From assembly GCA_900543085.1 (NCBI GenBank), contig UQQF01000032.1, positions 1-23,025 on the forward strand: a stretch of 23,025 bases of DNA, given 5' to 3'. The notes under the pieces were generated by a model, which saw only the letters and a list, made by a program, of their open reading frames with translations, was not told the DNA's origin and did no database searches. Source of the DNA: an uncultured Eubacteriales bacterium. Its GTDB lineage: Bacteria; Bacillota; Clostridia; Oscillospirales; Oscillospiraceae. Made by a program: the position numbers and the translations under genes. Shown here piece after piece: positions 23,009 to 23,025 of the stretch; position 1 is the stretch's first letter, and each line of letters begins with the position of its first letter.

Positions 23009-23025
23009 GAGGAGGAGCAGCGAAA

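Overview
This window is chromosomal DNA from a GC-rich Clostridia-type Firmicute. My best guess is Oscillospiraceae or a relative, inferred from gene order and protein style, with no database search. Supporting evidence: the uninterrupted S10-spc-alpha ribosomal supercluster with adk-map-infA-rpmJ inside it, rpsD sitting between rpsK and rpoA, zinc-type S14 and L36, strong AGGAGG ribosome binding sites, a genomically encoded tRNA CCA end, and a DUF4179-like anti-sigma factor.

Layout. Nearly everything is on the minus strand, so transcription runs from high to low coordinates. (1) 22978-21205, plus strand: a tRNA-Gly(GCC) gene with promoter and terminator, then a COG2509-like FAD-dependent dehydrogenase and a cluster of hairpins to the window edge. 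(2) 21084-19195, minus: an OmpR-type response regulator and its overlapping histidine kinase. The regulator carries a one-base frameshift in its receiver domain. (3) 19068-3064, minus: the ribosomal supercluster. It starts at a near-consensus promoter embedded in a 13-bp dyad, followed by a leader of about 270 nt, then rpsJ-rplC-rplD-rplW-rplB-rpsS-rplV-rpsC-rplP-rpmC-rpsQ-rplN-rplX-rplE-rpsN-rpsH-rplF-rplR-rpsE-rpmD-rplO-secY-adk-map-infA-rpmJ-rpsM-rpsK-rpsD-rpoA-rplQ. It ends at a clear intrinsic terminator whose wobble pair fixes its direction. (4) 2958-127, minus: a four-gene cell-envelope unit: ECF sigma factor, membrane anti-sigma factor with AMIN-like and SPOR-like extracellular parts, a membrane-anchored SGNH hydrolase, and a lipoprotein. 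Terminator hairpins follow at 1-104.

The supercluster supplies most ribosomal proteins encoded together in bacteria, the Sec translocon channel, adenylate kinase, methionine aminopeptidase, IF-1 and the RNA polymerase alpha subunit. Departures from the ordinary are an Arg/Gly/Asn-rich repeat tail on S3, a related basic extension at the N-terminus of S5, a tandem array of hairpins between rpsN and rpsH, a UUG start on infA, and the dyad-embedded promoter with a possible attenuator in its leader. No mobile element, CRISPR array or wholly new gene system was seen. The most interesting candidates are the regulatory structures and the sigma/anti-sigma/SGNH/lipoprotein operon.
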